Shown here: positions 10,268-19,050 of the stretch, piece after piece
How positions within the stretch are numbered: the first letter of the stretch is position 1
Layout: each line of letters opens with the position of its first letter
Source of the DNA: DALYLB01 sp964468345
GTDB taxonomy: Bacteria > Acidobacteriota > Blastocatellia > RBC074
Direction of reading: 5' to 3'
Length of the DNA stretch: 64,000 nt
Assembly (NCBI GenBank): GCA_964468345.1
Contig: CAYXVZ010000019.1
Span: 23,881 to 87,880 of the forward strand
Made by a program: the position numbers and the translations under genes
The notes under the pieces: generated by a model
The model's input: only the letters and a program-made list of their open reading frames with translations
Told to the model about the DNA's origin: nothing
Databases searched by the model: none

Positions 10268-10981
10268 ATGAAGACATTGAATTACCTATTCGCGTTTCTT
10301 CTCGTGCTCGCTCTCGGCACGGTGACGCTTGCGCATGAAAAACATGGCCAGAAAGCGGCGGCCAAGCCCGCTGCAAAAGGCAAAGTCGAATTCATCGGCA
10401 AAGGCGACGGCGTCACGACCTGCCCGGTGACCGGCGAAGAGATTCACAACAAAGATAACAAGGCTGTCCTGTTCAAGCGCACGGTTTATTTCTGCTGCGC
10501 GGGCTGCATGGATGAAGTAAAGAAGAATCCGGCCGCTTATCTCAAGACGACGCACAAAGCCCAGCTTCTGGCGATCAAGAATCTTCCCAAGGCGGAAGGG
10601 CATCACGGGGAGCACAGCGAACACGCCGCTGCGCCGCAGGGGGATGCGAAGTTCCTCGGCAAAGGCGATGGCATCGATACCTGCCCGGTGACCGGCGAAC
10701 CGGTCAACAAGAACCTCAAGGGCGAAGCCAACGGCCAGACCTTCTACGTTTGCTGTGAAGGCTGCCTCGATACGGTGAAGAAAAATCCGGCGGCTTATCT
10801 CAAGCCGGCGAAGACGGCTTTTCTCGGGAAGGGCGATGGCATCGATACCTGCCCGGTGACCGGCGAACCGGTCAACAAAAATCTCAAGGGCGAAGCCAAC
10901 GGCCAGACTTTTTATGTCTGCTGCGAGGGCTGCCTCGATACCGTGAAGAAGAATCCGGAAGCGTACCTGAAGAAGAAGTAA
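10268..10981 (+). CDS. Secreted protein with three CPVTGE/CCxGC metal-binding repeats
   Basis: A 237-residue exported protein: signal peptide (FAFLLVLALGTVTLA), a His-rich N-terminus, then three copies of a YHS/TRASH-like unit. Each has GKGDGxxTCPVTGE, then about 20 residues later a YFCCAGC or YVCCEGC motif and ends KKNPxAYLK. Four Cys per unit suggest heavy-metal binding (Cu, Ni or similar). A His/Glu-rich linker (HHGEHSEHAAA) separates units 1 and 2. Units 2 and 3 are nearly identical in protein but differ at many third codon positions. ATG 10268 follows AAAGGAA; an upstream in-frame ATG at 10166 lies inside the esterase gene and is rejected. Confidence 0.85.
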   Translation: MKTLNYLFAFLLVLALGTVTLAHEKHGQKAAAKPAAKGKVEFIGKGDGVTTCPVTGEEIHNKDNKAVLFKRTVYFCCAGCMDEVKKNPAAYLKTTHKAQLLAIKNLPKAEGHHGEHSEHAAAPQGDAKFLGKGDGIDTCPVTGEPVNKNLKGEANGQTFYVCCEGCLDTVKKNPAAYLKPAKTAFLGKGDGIDTCPVTGEPVNKNLKGEANGQTFYVCCEGCLDTVKKNPEAYLKKK

Positions 10982-10988
10982 GTCAACA

Positions 10989-11083
10989 GATCGTAATAGC
11001 GGCTTGAGCCGGAATCGTGAGCGCAATAATCTTGATTGAAGATTATTGCGCTCACGATTCCGGCTCAAGCCGCTATTACGATC
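10989..11083. repeat. 45-bp perfect inverted repeat with 5-nt loop between convergent genes
   Basis: Left arm 10989-11033 and right arm 11039-11083 are exact reverse complements; the loop is GATTG. It contains GGCTTGAGCCGGAATCGT, which recurs in the element at 48553-48665. It fills almost all of the space between the stop of the (+) metal-repeat gene (10981) and the end of the (-) gene (11087), so it could stop transcription from both sides, though neither side has a clear T-tract. Confidence 0.95.
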
Positions 11084-11086
11084 GGA

Positions 11087-11536
11087 TTATTTCAAATCGT
11101 ATTGGATTTGCACGTCGTTCCACTTTTCCTGCGCGGAGATCACCCGCAGCGTCGAGCAGTTGCCGCATTGAATCGAAAGCGTCGTCCTGTTCTTCCAGGT
11201 CATTTCGATATCCGCCGTGCCCGTGACGACGAAAATCTCGCCATCCGCCATCACTCCTTCTTGCTTGCGGTCGATCGACCGGTTTCCTGAAAACAGATTT
11301 ACGTGGCTGACAGGGGTTGTCGTTTCGCCGCAATTCCTGATGAAGAGAACCGCCAGATGCCGATTTCGAGGAGAGAGAATTTCCAATACTTTTTCCTCGC
11401 CGCATTGAACCGGCGTGCCGCTCAAAGCAGTGAGAGTCATGAGAAGGGAAACGAGGATCTTGCCGATGTGAATCAAAAAAGATCCGGACTGACGGCGTCC
11501 CGATACGAAAAATGGAAAACAGAAAAGATGATTCAT
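11087..11536 (-). CDS. Small secreted protein, DUF5412-like
   Basis: A 149-residue protein with an N-terminal hydrophobic export signal (ILVSLLMTLTALSGTPVQC; a Cys close to the cleavage region could make it a lipoprotein). The body reads VLEILSPRNRHLAVLFIRNCGETTTPVSHV, then DGEIFVVTG, a Trp, and a final WNDVQIQYDL, the layout of a family of small uncharacterised lipoproteins (S-P-x-AVxFxRxCGxTT...). ATG 11536 has AGGA 8 bases upstream; longer in-frame starts lack one. The function is unknown. It is convergent with the metal-repeat gene across the perfect inverted repeat. Confidence 0.7.
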   Translation of the reverse strand: MNHLFCFPFFVSGRRQSGSFLIHIGKILVSLLMTLTALSGTPVQCGEEKVLEILSPRNRHLAVLFIRNCGETTTPVSHVNLFSGNRSIDRKQEGVMADGEIFVVTGTADIEMTWKNRTTLSIQCGNCSTLRVISAQEKWNDVQIQYDLK

Positions 11537-11591
11537 AGTGCGTATCCTTTTTCTGTCCTCCATTTTTCTGCCTGAACGGTACCTTCCGCAA

Positions 11592-13217
11592 TCAAGCCTC
11601 GCCGGGCAATTGAAAATCCTTAAATTGATCGCGAAGCACTTTCTTATCAAATTTTCCCACGCTCGTTTTGGGCACGGCATCGATAAAAATCACTTCATCC
11701 GGCATCCACCATTTCGCGAAGTGCTTGAGCAGATGATCATAGACGATTTCCTTGGTCAGCTCGGCGCCGGGCTTTTTGACGACGCAGGCCAGCGGGCGTT
11801 CCTGCCATTTCGGATGGAAGACGGCAATGACGGCGGCTTCGGCAACGCCGGGGATGGCCATAATGGCATTTTCGAGATCGACGGAGGAGATCCATTCGCC
11901 GCCGCTTTTAACGAGGTCTTTGGAGCGATCGGCGATGGCCATGTAGCCCTCGCTGTCGAGCGTCGCGACGTCGCCTGTGTCAAGCCAGCCTTCGGGGAAT
12001 TTGTCTTCCGTGGGATCTTCCTTGAAATAAGTGGATGCGATCCACGGACCGCGAATCAACAGGCGGCCCATGGCCACGCCGTCGTGCGGAACTTCCTTGC
12101 CCGCATCGTCCACGATACGCATTTCCAGCCCCGGCGCAAGCAGACCGGCGCGCTGTTTCACGTCAAGCTGTTTGCTGCGCGGCCAGCCGGCCATCTTCGG
12201 CTTCAGGTGATTGATTACCCCCAGCGGACTGGTTTCCGTCATGCCCCACGCCTGCACGAACTCGACGCCCAGATTCGTTTCAAACCAGTCGATCATCGCG
12301 CGCGGCGGAGCCGATCCGCCACAGAGCATGGTCTTCAGGCTCGAAAGATCGTACTTGCCGGGATTCGCCTGCAATTCCGCCATGGTGCCCAGCCAGATGG
12401 TCGGCACGCCGCCTGTAAAGGTGACTTTTTCATCCTGAATCAACTGACAAACTGATGCGCCGTCCATGGTCGGGCCCGTGAAAACCTGTTTGACGCCCAG
12501 CATCGTGCAGGCGTAGGGCAATCCCCACGCGTTCGCGTGAAACATCGGAACGACGGCCATGATCGTGTCGCGGTTGGTCAATCCCATCAGGTCCGGTCCC
12601 ACAGCCGTGATCGTGTGCAGGTAATTCGAGCGGTGCGTGTACATCACGCCCTTGGGATTTCCCGTCGTGCCGCTGGTATAGCACAGGCCCATCGGCGTGT
12701 TTTCATCGAGATCCGGCCATGTGAATTCCGTCGATTCCGGCGCAATCAGGGATTCATAATTGAGTGCCGGCGAAAGCTTCGTAGAAAAATTGCCCGAATT
12801 ACTGAAAACGATGAAATGCTTCACGGTCGGAATCTGGCCCGCGAGCTTTTCCAGCATCGGCAACAGATCTTCATCGACGCAGATCACGGTGTCTTCGGCG
12901 TGATTGATGACGTAAGCGAGTTGCTCTGAGGACAGGCGAAGATTCAATGTATGCAGCACCGCGCCCATGCACGGCGCGGCGTAATAGACTTCGAGGTGCC
13001 GATAACTGTTCCAGGCCAGCGTGGCGACGCGGTCGCCTTTTTGAACGCCGAGTTTATGCAGTGCATTTGCCAGTTGCCGCGTGCGTCGCCCCAGATCGGC
13101 ATAGGTATAGCGGTGAACCTGGTCCCGCATTTTGGATACGATCTCGACATCGGGCGCCACCGCGGGCCCGCGATCCATCAATACCGACATCGTCAATTGC
13201 GTCATCTGCATGGTCAT
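11592..13217 (-). CDS. Fatty-acyl-CoA synthetase (AMP-forming)
   Basis: A 541-residue member of the ANL superfamily that activates a carboxylic acid as acyl-AMP and then acyl-CoA. Motifs: P-loop YTSGTTGNPKGVMYTH, AWGMTETSPLG, GWLDTGDVATLDSEGY, the hinge DRSKDLVKSGGEWIS and the catalytic Lys in PKTSVGKFDKKVLR. The form with FVQAWGMTETSPLG and the length resemble medium/long-chain acyl-CoA ligases (FadD-like). ATG 13217 follows AGGAG (spacing about 9); an upstream in-frame extension runs into the repeat at 13315. It is probably involved in fatty-acid catabolism; the chain length cannot be told from sequence. Confidence 0.9.
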   Translation of the reverse strand: MTMQMTQLTMSVLMDRGPAVAPDVEIVSKMRDQVHRYTYADLGRRTRQLANALHKLGVQKGDRVATLAWNSYRHLEVYYAAPCMGAVLHTLNLRLSSEQLAYVINHAEDTVICVDEDLLPMLEKLAGQIPTVKHFIVFSNSGNFSTKLSPALNYESLIAPESTEFTWPDLDENTPMGLCYTSGTTGNPKGVMYTHRSNYLHTITAVGPDLMGLTNRDTIMAVVPMFHANAWGLPYACTMLGVKQVFTGPTMDGASVCQLIQDEKVTFTGGVPTIWLGTMAELQANPGKYDLSSLKTMLCGGSAPPRAMIDWFETNLGVEFVQAWGMTETSPLGVINHLKPKMAGWPRSKQLDVKQRAGLLAPGLEMRIVDDAGKEVPHDGVAMGRLLIRGPWIASTYFKEDPTEDKFPEGWLDTGDVATLDSEGYMAIADRSKDLVKSGGEWISSVDLENAIMAIPGVAEAAVIAVFHPKWQERPLACVVKKPGAELTKEIVYDHLLKHFAKWWMPDEVIFIDAVPKTSVGKFDKKVLRDQFKDFQLPGEA

Positions 13218-13314
13218 ATTCCGTAATCTCCTGGTGATGAGTTGGGATGGAACCGCTTGCGGCTTAGGGTACCGGGAACCCTTCCGCTTTTCAATGCTTC
13301 GCGAAAAACCATTC

Positions 13315-13384
13315 AACAGAAAAATGTGGGACAGAAAAATAAGACGTGAAGAGTTCTTATTTTTCTGTCCCACATTTTTCTGTT
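13315..13384. repeat. 30-bp perfect inverted repeat, ACAGAAAAAT family
   Basis: Arms 13315-13344 and 13355-13384 are exact reverse complements with a 10-nt loop. Each arm holds two ACAGAAAAAT-like units. The same family occurs at 17209-17265 and 20234-20307. It lies between the S9 peptidase stop (13404) and the acyl-CoA synthetase start, both on the minus strand. Confidence 0.93.
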
Positions 13385-13403
13385 TGGATGATGCTTGTAA
13401 GGT

Positions 13404-15455
13404 TTAAATGCCTGCCTGCTGCGCAGCCGCTTTTTCATCTTTTTTCGGCAACTCCGGTTTGGAGAAATCGGGCAGCGGGTCGCCGAAGATGTAATGATTG
13501 AACCAGCCGAGGTTGTGCATCATCACGGCCCGCATGGATTTCGGTTTCGTGATGCCGTGGCCGTAGCCTTTATACACGACCATTTCAACCTTCACGCCGC
13601 GGTCTTCGAGGCCCTGGCGCAGTTCATATGCATTCGGAATCGGAACCCGCTTGTCGAATTCACCGTGTTGGATCAGCGTGGGCGTCTTCGCGTTCTTGAT
13701 ATAGCTCATCGGCGAAGTCTTCGTATAAATCTCTGGATCGTCGGCCGGATCATCGCCGAGATACTGAATCGTGAAAGGGGTGATGTCGGTGTTGTAGTAG
13801 TACGTCGCCCAGTTCGAGATTCCCGCTCCGACCGAAATCGCGGCGAACCGGTCGCTGGAGGTCGTCAGAAAGGCCGAGATATACCCTCCTTGACTCCATC
13901 CCATGCAGCCCACTTTTTTCGCATCCACCCAGCCTTTGCCGATCAGGAAATCCACGCCCGAAATCACGTCCCAGGCATCGCCGACGCCGAGGTTGCGCAC
14001 ATTGAGCTGGCGAAATTTCTCGCCATAGCCCGCGCTGCCGCGGTAATTCACTTTCAATACCAGCGCGCCCTTCGCCGCCCAGATGTCGCTCGGATAATAG
14101 CGGGCATCGAGCAGCGTGGGACGATCGATGCCGGTCGGACCGCCATGAATGACGCAAAGCAGCGGGTATTTTTTTGCGGGATCGAAATTGGCAGGCTTGA
14201 TCAAAATGCCTTCGATCGTCGCGCCGTCCTTGCTCTGCCACGAGACGACTTCGCGCGAAGCGAGATTGAGATTCGCGACTTGCTCCGTCATCGAGGTCAG
14301 CTTGCGGGGCGCGAAATTGCTCGTCGCTGAAACGAAGACCTCCGAGAGGGAAGTCGGCGAGGGCGAGGTGAAGGCGATCTGCCGCCCGTCTTTCGTGAAG
14401 GAAAACGAACCCGCCATCAGGTTGTCGGGACCGCTGACGCGCTGCAGGCTGCCTGAAGCCGGATCGACGCGGAACAGATGCGAAGCTGTTTTTTGCAGGC
14501 CGCTGAAATAAACGCCGTCGGCGTTCCATTCCACGAACCCCGGTTGTTCGTCAAACGCATCGGTGATCGATCGTGGCGCGCCGCCCGAGATAGGCACCAC
14601 GGCGAGCCTGGAATTTGAATGATAGAACTTCGTTTTCCCCATCGCGGAGGAAAACACAATCTGCTTGCCATCCGGCGACCACTGCGGATTGTTGTCGGGA
14701 CCCGCCAGCGACACCAGAAGCTTCGTGGCCTGACCGTCGAAATCATAGAGGTAGATGTCCGCCGTATGTCCGTTGATCAAATCCGGATTTTTTGTCGCGC
14801 TGAACGCGAGGAATTTTCCGTCCGGCGACCAGGAGAAGGGCCCGACGCTGAAATCCCGCCCTTTCGTCAACTGCTTGCCTGCTGCCGGGGCGCTCATCGC
14901 TTCGGCCACCTCCAGGCTCCAGAGTTGGGTGTAATTGTATTCGCCGCGCACGACCTCGAAATCGCCGAGGTACTCCTTTCGCGCCTTGGCTTCTTTTTCG
15001 TTCGTATCCGAACTCGAATACGCGATTTTCTTTCCATCCAGCGACCAGGCAAATGTGTTGACGCCATTTTCAGATTTGCTCAACTGCTGCGATTCGCCGC
15101 CATCAGGACGAATGAGGAAGATCTGATTCTTGCTCTCGATTCGATTGCTGGTGAAGGCGAGCCAGGCGCCGTCCGGGGACCATTGCGGATTCGTGCAGGA
15201 TTTATCGCCGCGCGTGAGCTGCACGGCTTTTCCCGTCGCGACATTGACCGCCCAGATGTGCGTGACGAACGCATCCTGCTTCCAGTCGGTTTCGCCGACT
15301 GTATAAGCGACGTATTTGCCGTCCGGCGAAATTTGCGCGCCGCCGATCGTTTTGACGTTGATCAGATCGTCGACGGTGGGAACGCGGCGTTGCGCCTGAA
15401 CGCAGAGCGTCAGGACGAGAAGGCAACAGAGAAGGGAAAGGGATCGTTTGAGCAT
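13404..15455 (-). CDS. Secreted S9 family prolyl oligopeptidase (DPP-like)
   Basis: A 683-residue exported serine peptidase. The signal peptide (SLLCCLLVLTLCVQA) precedes an N-terminal beta-propeller with TolB/WD40-like SPDGKYVAYT and WSPDGKFLAFS repeats, then an alpha/beta-hydrolase domain. The triad is visible: Ser about 521 in GCMGWSQGGY, Asp about 601 in GEFDKRVP, His about 633 in GYGHGITKP. Enzymes of this kind cleave short peptides, often after proline or as dipeptidyl or acyl-peptide hydrolases, in the periplasm. ATG 15455 follows GGAGG. The next gene upstream on the same strand ends 29 bp away, so the two are likely co-transcribed. Confidence 0.92.
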   Translation of the reverse strand: MLKRSLSLLCCLLVLTLCVQAQRRVPTVDDLINVKTIGGAQISPDGKYVAYTVGETDWKQDAFVTHIWAVNVATGKAVQLTRGDKSCTNPQWSPDGAWLAFTSNRIESKNQIFLIRPDGGESQQLSKSENGVNTFAWSLDGKKIAYSSSDTNEKEAKARKEYLGDFEVVRGEYNYTQLWSLEVAEAMSAPAAGKQLTKGRDFSVGPFSWSPDGKFLAFSATKNPDLINGHTADIYLYDFDGQATKLLVSLAGPDNNPQWSPDGKQIVFSSAMGKTKFYHSNSRLAVVPISGGAPRSITDAFDEQPGFVEWNADGVYFSGLQKTASHLFRVDPASGSLQRVSGPDNLMAGSFSFTKDGRQIAFTSPSPTSLSEVFVSATSNFAPRKLTSMTEQVANLNLASREVVSWQSKDGATIEGILIKPANFDPAKKYPLLCVIHGGPTGIDRPTLLDARYYPSDIWAAKGALVLKVNYRGSAGYGEKFRQLNVRNLGVGDAWDVISGVDFLIGKGWVDAKKVGCMGWSQGGYISAFLTTSSDRFAAISVGAGISNWATYYYNTDITPFTIQYLGDDPADDPEIYTKTSPMSYIKNAKTPTLIQHGEFDKRVPIPNAYELRQGLEDRGVKVEMVVYKGYGHGITKPKSMRAVMMHNLGWFNHYIFGDPLPDFSKPELPKKDEKAAAQQAGI

Positions 15456-15484
15456 CGCAATCCTCCGAGATTCGATATCCTGCA

Positions 15485-17158
15485 TTATTTGATCTTTTTG
15501 GCCGGAATGGCGCGACCGCCCTGGAAGAGCGTCAGACTCGCGGCCTTGCCGTTTTCGATCGTGAATTCGATTCGCGCGCCGACGGCGGCATTGGAAAATT
15601 TCGTTTCGGATTCGGGCGTCAGTTCCAGCTTGCCCTGTCCGGTGGCCTGTCCCATCAGCTTGTTGTTCTCTTTCGTGATTGTGAGCACGAAATTCGGCGC
15701 AAGTTCATAATCGCCAACCAGTTTTTCGAGCGCCGCCGGGTCGAGCGTGACGGCCGCCTTGGGACCGGGAAGCGGCTTGTTGGTCCGTTTGGCATCCGTG
15801 TCAGGACCGAAACCCAGCCGAATTTTCATCGCCGCGATTTTTCCATCCGCGCCCGGCGTAAAGAAAACGCGAGCCGACGGCTGCGGGCGGAAGAAAAACT
15901 CAGAATCCGATAACGGAGCGACTTCCACATTGCCGAACAATGGCGCATCCACATAGAGACGGTCTTCATTCCGCGTGACGACGATTTCCTCTTTCTCGCT
16001 CACTTGATAGACGCCCGTCATGCGATCAAGCGCGTCTGTGGAAAGCTTCGTCGCGACGGGATCGCGCCATGCTTTGCCCGCTGTCATCACGGCGAATTTC
16101 TGCGCCAGGTTTCCCACTCCGCCTGTTCGGTTCGTCAGAATCGCGACATATACTTTTTCTTCCGGCAATCGCACCGCATCACAGGTGAAGCCGTTGATGC
16201 CGCCGCCGTGCGTGATCATCGGCGTGCCTTCGATCGTCGTGACGGCCCATCCATAGCCATAATTCGTGAGACTGCCGTTATTCAATTTGGAAGAGGTCCA
16301 GGCTTTCTTGAGCGAATCCTGCTTGAGAAGCTTTTCTGTGTACAGGGAAGCGTCCCATTTGGCCAGGTCATCCACGGTGGAGATCAATGAGCCGGCCGCA
16401 TGAGGCAAGGTCATGCTCAGATATTCGGCATTGTTATAGGTATTGCCTGCTTTCTGATAGCCCGGAATACGGCGCGGAATGACGCGCGAGGTCATATCGA
16501 AACTCGTCTGTTTCATTCCCAGGGGCGCGAAGATGTTCTTCTCCACAAAATCCGCATAGCTCTGGCCCGAGGCTTTCTCGATAACGGCGCCCAGCATCAC
16601 AAACGCGGAATTGTTATAGGCCCATCGCTCGCCCGGATCGAACTCCATGGGATGGTTTTTGAACGAGTCGATCAGCTCTTTGAGCGACATATCCTTCCGC
16701 ATTATTTCTTGAAAGGTCGGCACGTCCGTATAGCTCTTGATTCCCGACGTGTGCGTCAGCAGGTGCTCGACCGTGATCTTTTTGCCATGCGTGGGATAAT
16801 CGGGCAGGTATTTCGTGATCTCATCGCTCAGGGAAAGTTTCCCTTGTTCCGCAAGCATCAGGGTCGCGACGGCCGTGAACTGTTTCGTGATCGAGCCGAT
16901 GCGAAAGATCATATCCGGCTCGATGGGAATGCCGAGTTCCATATTCGCCATGCCATAGCCTTTGCGAAACAGCGTCTTGCCGTCTTTGACGACAATCACG
17001 GCCGCGCCGGGTTCATTGGCTTTGAACACTTTGGACATTTCAGCATCGATGGCGGCTTCCAGGCCGGAGGCGCCGTTTCCGGATTGTGCAACGGCGGGAA
17101 AAGAAAATGCAAAGACAAACAGAAGGGCTGTCAGTGTAGACGAGGGGCGGTTTTTCAT
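15485..17158 (-). CDS. Secreted serine hydrolase, beta-lactamase/PBP fold (class C type)
   Basis: A 557-residue exported protein with signal peptide (LTALLFVFAFSFPAVAQ). The N-terminal two thirds are the Beta-lactamase (PF00144) domain: SITK in FRIGSITKQFTA holds the Ser and Lys, the Tyr motif is YNN (WAYNNSAFVMLG) and the third motif is HGGG (MITHGGGING). The C-terminal third contains two lipocalin-like segments (MTGVYQVSEKEEI and VGDYELAPNFVL), common in D-aminopeptidase or esterase relatives. Probably an esterase or D-peptidase rather than a resistance enzyme. ATG 17158 is the start of the signal peptide; the longer frame to 17485 crosses the repeat at 17209 and is rejected. Confidence 0.9.
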   Translation of the reverse strand: MKNRPSSTLTALLFVFAFSFPAVAQSGNGASGLEAAIDAEMSKVFKANEPGAAVIVVKDGKTLFRKGYGMANMELGIPIEPDMIFRIGSITKQFTAVATLMLAEQGKLSLSDEITKYLPDYPTHGKKITVEHLLTHTSGIKSYTDVPTFQEIMRKDMSLKELIDSFKNHPMEFDPGERWAYNNSAFVMLGAVIEKASGQSYADFVEKNIFAPLGMKQTSFDMTSRVIPRRIPGYQKAGNTYNNAEYLSMTLPHAAGSLISTVDDLAKWDASLYTEKLLKQDSLKKAWTSSKLNNGSLTNYGYGWAVTTIEGTPMITHGGGINGFTCDAVRLPEEKVYVAILTNRTGGVGNLAQKFAVMTAGKAWRDPVATKLSTDALDRMTGVYQVSEKEEIVVTRNEDRLYVDAPLFGNVEVAPLSDSEFFFRPQPSARVFFTPGADGKIAAMKIRLGFGPDTDAKRTNKPLPGPKAAVTLDPAALEKLVGDYELAPNFVLTITKENNKLMGQATGQGKLELTPESETKFSNAAVGARIEFTIENGKAASLTLFQGGRAIPAKKIK

Positions 17159-17208
17159 GGTTTTTCGAAAGAAGCGTACAGCGCGTTTATAGTTGGATGA
17201 AGGCTCTG

Positions 17209-17265
17209 CAGAAAGATTGGGGAAGAAGCGGATGACCCCGTATTTTTCTGTCCCCAATCTTTCTG
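17209..17265. repeat. Degenerate inverted repeat, ACAGAAAAAT family
   Basis: Perfect 15-bp arms 17209-17223 and 17251-17265 (CAGAAAGATTGGGGA and complement). The right side also has TATTTTTCTG, matching the two-unit structure at 13315-13384, but the left inner unit has decayed. It lies between fumarase (stop 17299) and the serine hydrolase start. Confidence 0.8.
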
Positions 17266-17298
17266 TACGTGTGAGTGGCCGATTTGTTCGCGACTTCT

Positions 17299-18822
17299 TT
17301 ACAGGGACACCGGCTCGGCCAGGCTGGCCAGCATTTTGGCCGAGGCTGATTCGACATCGGCGTGCAGCGAATTCCCATGCGCATCCATCGTGACGATGGC
17401 CGGGAAGTCTGTGACGCGCAGATGCCACATCGCTTCGGGAATGCCGAATTCCAGCAGGTTGACGCCCAGGACTTCGTCGATGCACTTGGCGTAATACTGA
17501 GCGGCGCCGCCGATGGCGTTCAGATACACCGCGCCATGCTCTTTCATTGCGGCCAGGGTCTTGGGCCCCATGCCGCCTTTGCCGATGACCGCGCGCACGC
17601 CATAGCGTTTGATGATTTCGCCTTGATACGGTTCTTCGCGAATGCTGGTGGTCGGGCCCGCGGCCTTGATCTGATAGTGCCCGTTTTTGAGAACGACGGG
17701 ACCGCAGTGATAAAGCACCGAGCCGTTCATATCGACGGGCGGGGCATTTTTCATCAGGTGCGCATGCACCGCGTCGCGGCCCGTATACATTTCCCCGGAC
17801 ACGAGAACGACATCGCCAACCTTCAGTTCGCGGACCTGCGCTTCGGTCAGCGGAGCGCGAAGGACCTTCTCGTTGCCGGTGCGGACAAAGCCCTCGCCGC
17901 GCGTCATCTGAATCGCGGCCTCTTTTTCATCGCGATAAAGCCAGCGTTTGATCTCGCCGGTTTTCGCATCGAGCACGACGCCGAGGCGGCGGAAGGCCCA
18001 GCAGTCATAGGCGACGGAAACGAAGAAGCTGGCCGGCAGCCGATTGAGCACGCCGATCTTGCAGCCAATCAATGTGGCGTTGCCGCCGAATCCCATGGTT
18101 CCGATGCCGAGCGTGTTCGCGGCCTGCAGAATATACGCCTCGAGTTTTGCAAGTTCCGGGATCGGGTTGACGTCGTCGAGCGTCCGGAAGAGCTGCTCCT
18201 TTGCATTCAGATAGCCCTGGGCGCGGTCGCCGCCGATGCAGACGCCGATGGCCCCCGCGCTGCAGCCCTGCCCCTGCGCCTGCCAGATGGCGTGCAGTAT
18301 GCATTTTCGAACGCCTTCGAGGTCGCGCCCGGCTTTCCCCAGATGCGGAATCTCCATCGGCAGGGAATACTGAATATTCTTGTTCTCGCAGCCACCTCCT
18401 TTGAGCAGCAGCTTGACCTCGATTTCGCCTTCGTTCTCCCATTGCTCGAAATGCATGGTCGGCGTTCCCGGCCCGAGATTATCCGATGCATTGACGCCCG
18501 TCAGGGAGTCCACGGAGTTCGTGCGCAGCTTGCCGCGCTTGGTGGCTTCGGCAACGGCCTCTCGAATCTCCTTTTTCATCCCGATCTGATTTGCGCCGAC
18601 GGGCGTTTTGATCTCAAAGGTCGGCCAGCCGGTGTCCTGGCAGATCGGGCCCTCGTTGTCGCAGGCCATATCGATATTGGTGGCGATGACGTTCAGGGCC
18701 TGCATCGAACGGCCGCCCTCTTCCTGTTCCATCATCTTCGCCATGGCTCGCCGCACGTCCGGCGGCAGGTTCGTGGATGTATGCGTGATCAACTGCAGAA
18801 TGCTTTCGCGAAATGCGTTCAT
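17299..18822 (-). CDS. Fumarate hydratase, class I (iron-sulfur)
   Basis: A 507-residue single-chain class I fumarase that interconverts fumarate and malate with a [4Fe-4S] cluster. The alpha-type half carries DNEGPICQDTGWP, NIQYSLP and the Cys motifs GGGCENKN and GQGCSAGAIGVCIGGDR; the beta-type half carries GEMYTGRDAVHAHL, YHCGPVVLKNG, AAGPTTSIRE and GKGGMG. Related hydro-lyases such as tartrate dehydratase share the fold, but single-chain fusion and motifs favour fumarase. ATG 18822 follows AAGGAA. It is divergent from the sugar cluster at 19051, with a 228-bp shared upstream region in which I see no convincing promoter. Confidence 0.92.
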   Translation of the reverse strand: MNAFRESILQLITHTSTNLPPDVRRAMAKMMEQEEGGRSMQALNVIATNIDMACDNEGPICQDTGWPTFEIKTPVGANQIGMKKEIREAVAEATKRGKLRTNSVDSLTGVNASDNLGPGTPTMHFEQWENEGEIEVKLLLKGGGCENKNIQYSLPMEIPHLGKAGRDLEGVRKCILHAIWQAQGQGCSAGAIGVCIGGDRAQGYLNAKEQLFRTLDDVNPIPELAKLEAYILQAANTLGIGTMGFGGNATLIGCKIGVLNRLPASFFVSVAYDCWAFRRLGVVLDAKTGEIKRWLYRDEKEAAIQMTRGEGFVRTGNEKVLRAPLTEAQVRELKVGDVVLVSGEMYTGRDAVHAHLMKNAPPVDMNGSVLYHCGPVVLKNGHYQIKAAGPTTSIREEPYQGEIIKRYGVRAVIGKGGMGPKTLAAMKEHGAVYLNAIGGAAQYYAKCIDEVLGVNLLEFGIPEAMWHLRVTDFPAIVTMDAHGNSLHADVESASAKMLASLAEPVSL

Positions 18823-19050
18823 CGGTCGTTCCTTCGATAAAGAATATGGGGATGGAAAACGGTTTATAGCCGCCGTAATGTACCATAACTCCGGCATCTT
18901 TACTTCACCGGGGAATGCCTCTATAGTTTGCCCGTCTTTCTTCATTCACACACATTTTTCGGTGTTCCGCACCCGGCTGATATTCTTGCTTTCGGGCGAA
19001 TTTCCGCGTGCAGGCACCAATTCCAGGCAAAGGAAATCTATACATCAACG

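Noticed and set aside
13132..13407. Several plus-strand frames over the start of the acyl-CoA synthetase.
   Set aside because: Antisense to the synthetase N-terminus and the inverted repeat; no coding features.
15485..17485. A longer start for the serine hydrolase, giving 666 residues.
   Set aside because: The extra 109 residues cross the repeat element at 17209-17265 and the fumarase end; the signal peptide begins at 17158.
17362..18840. 492-codon open frame opposite fumarase.
   Set aside because: Antisense shadow caused by codon bias of the real gene; no motif or ribosome-binding site.
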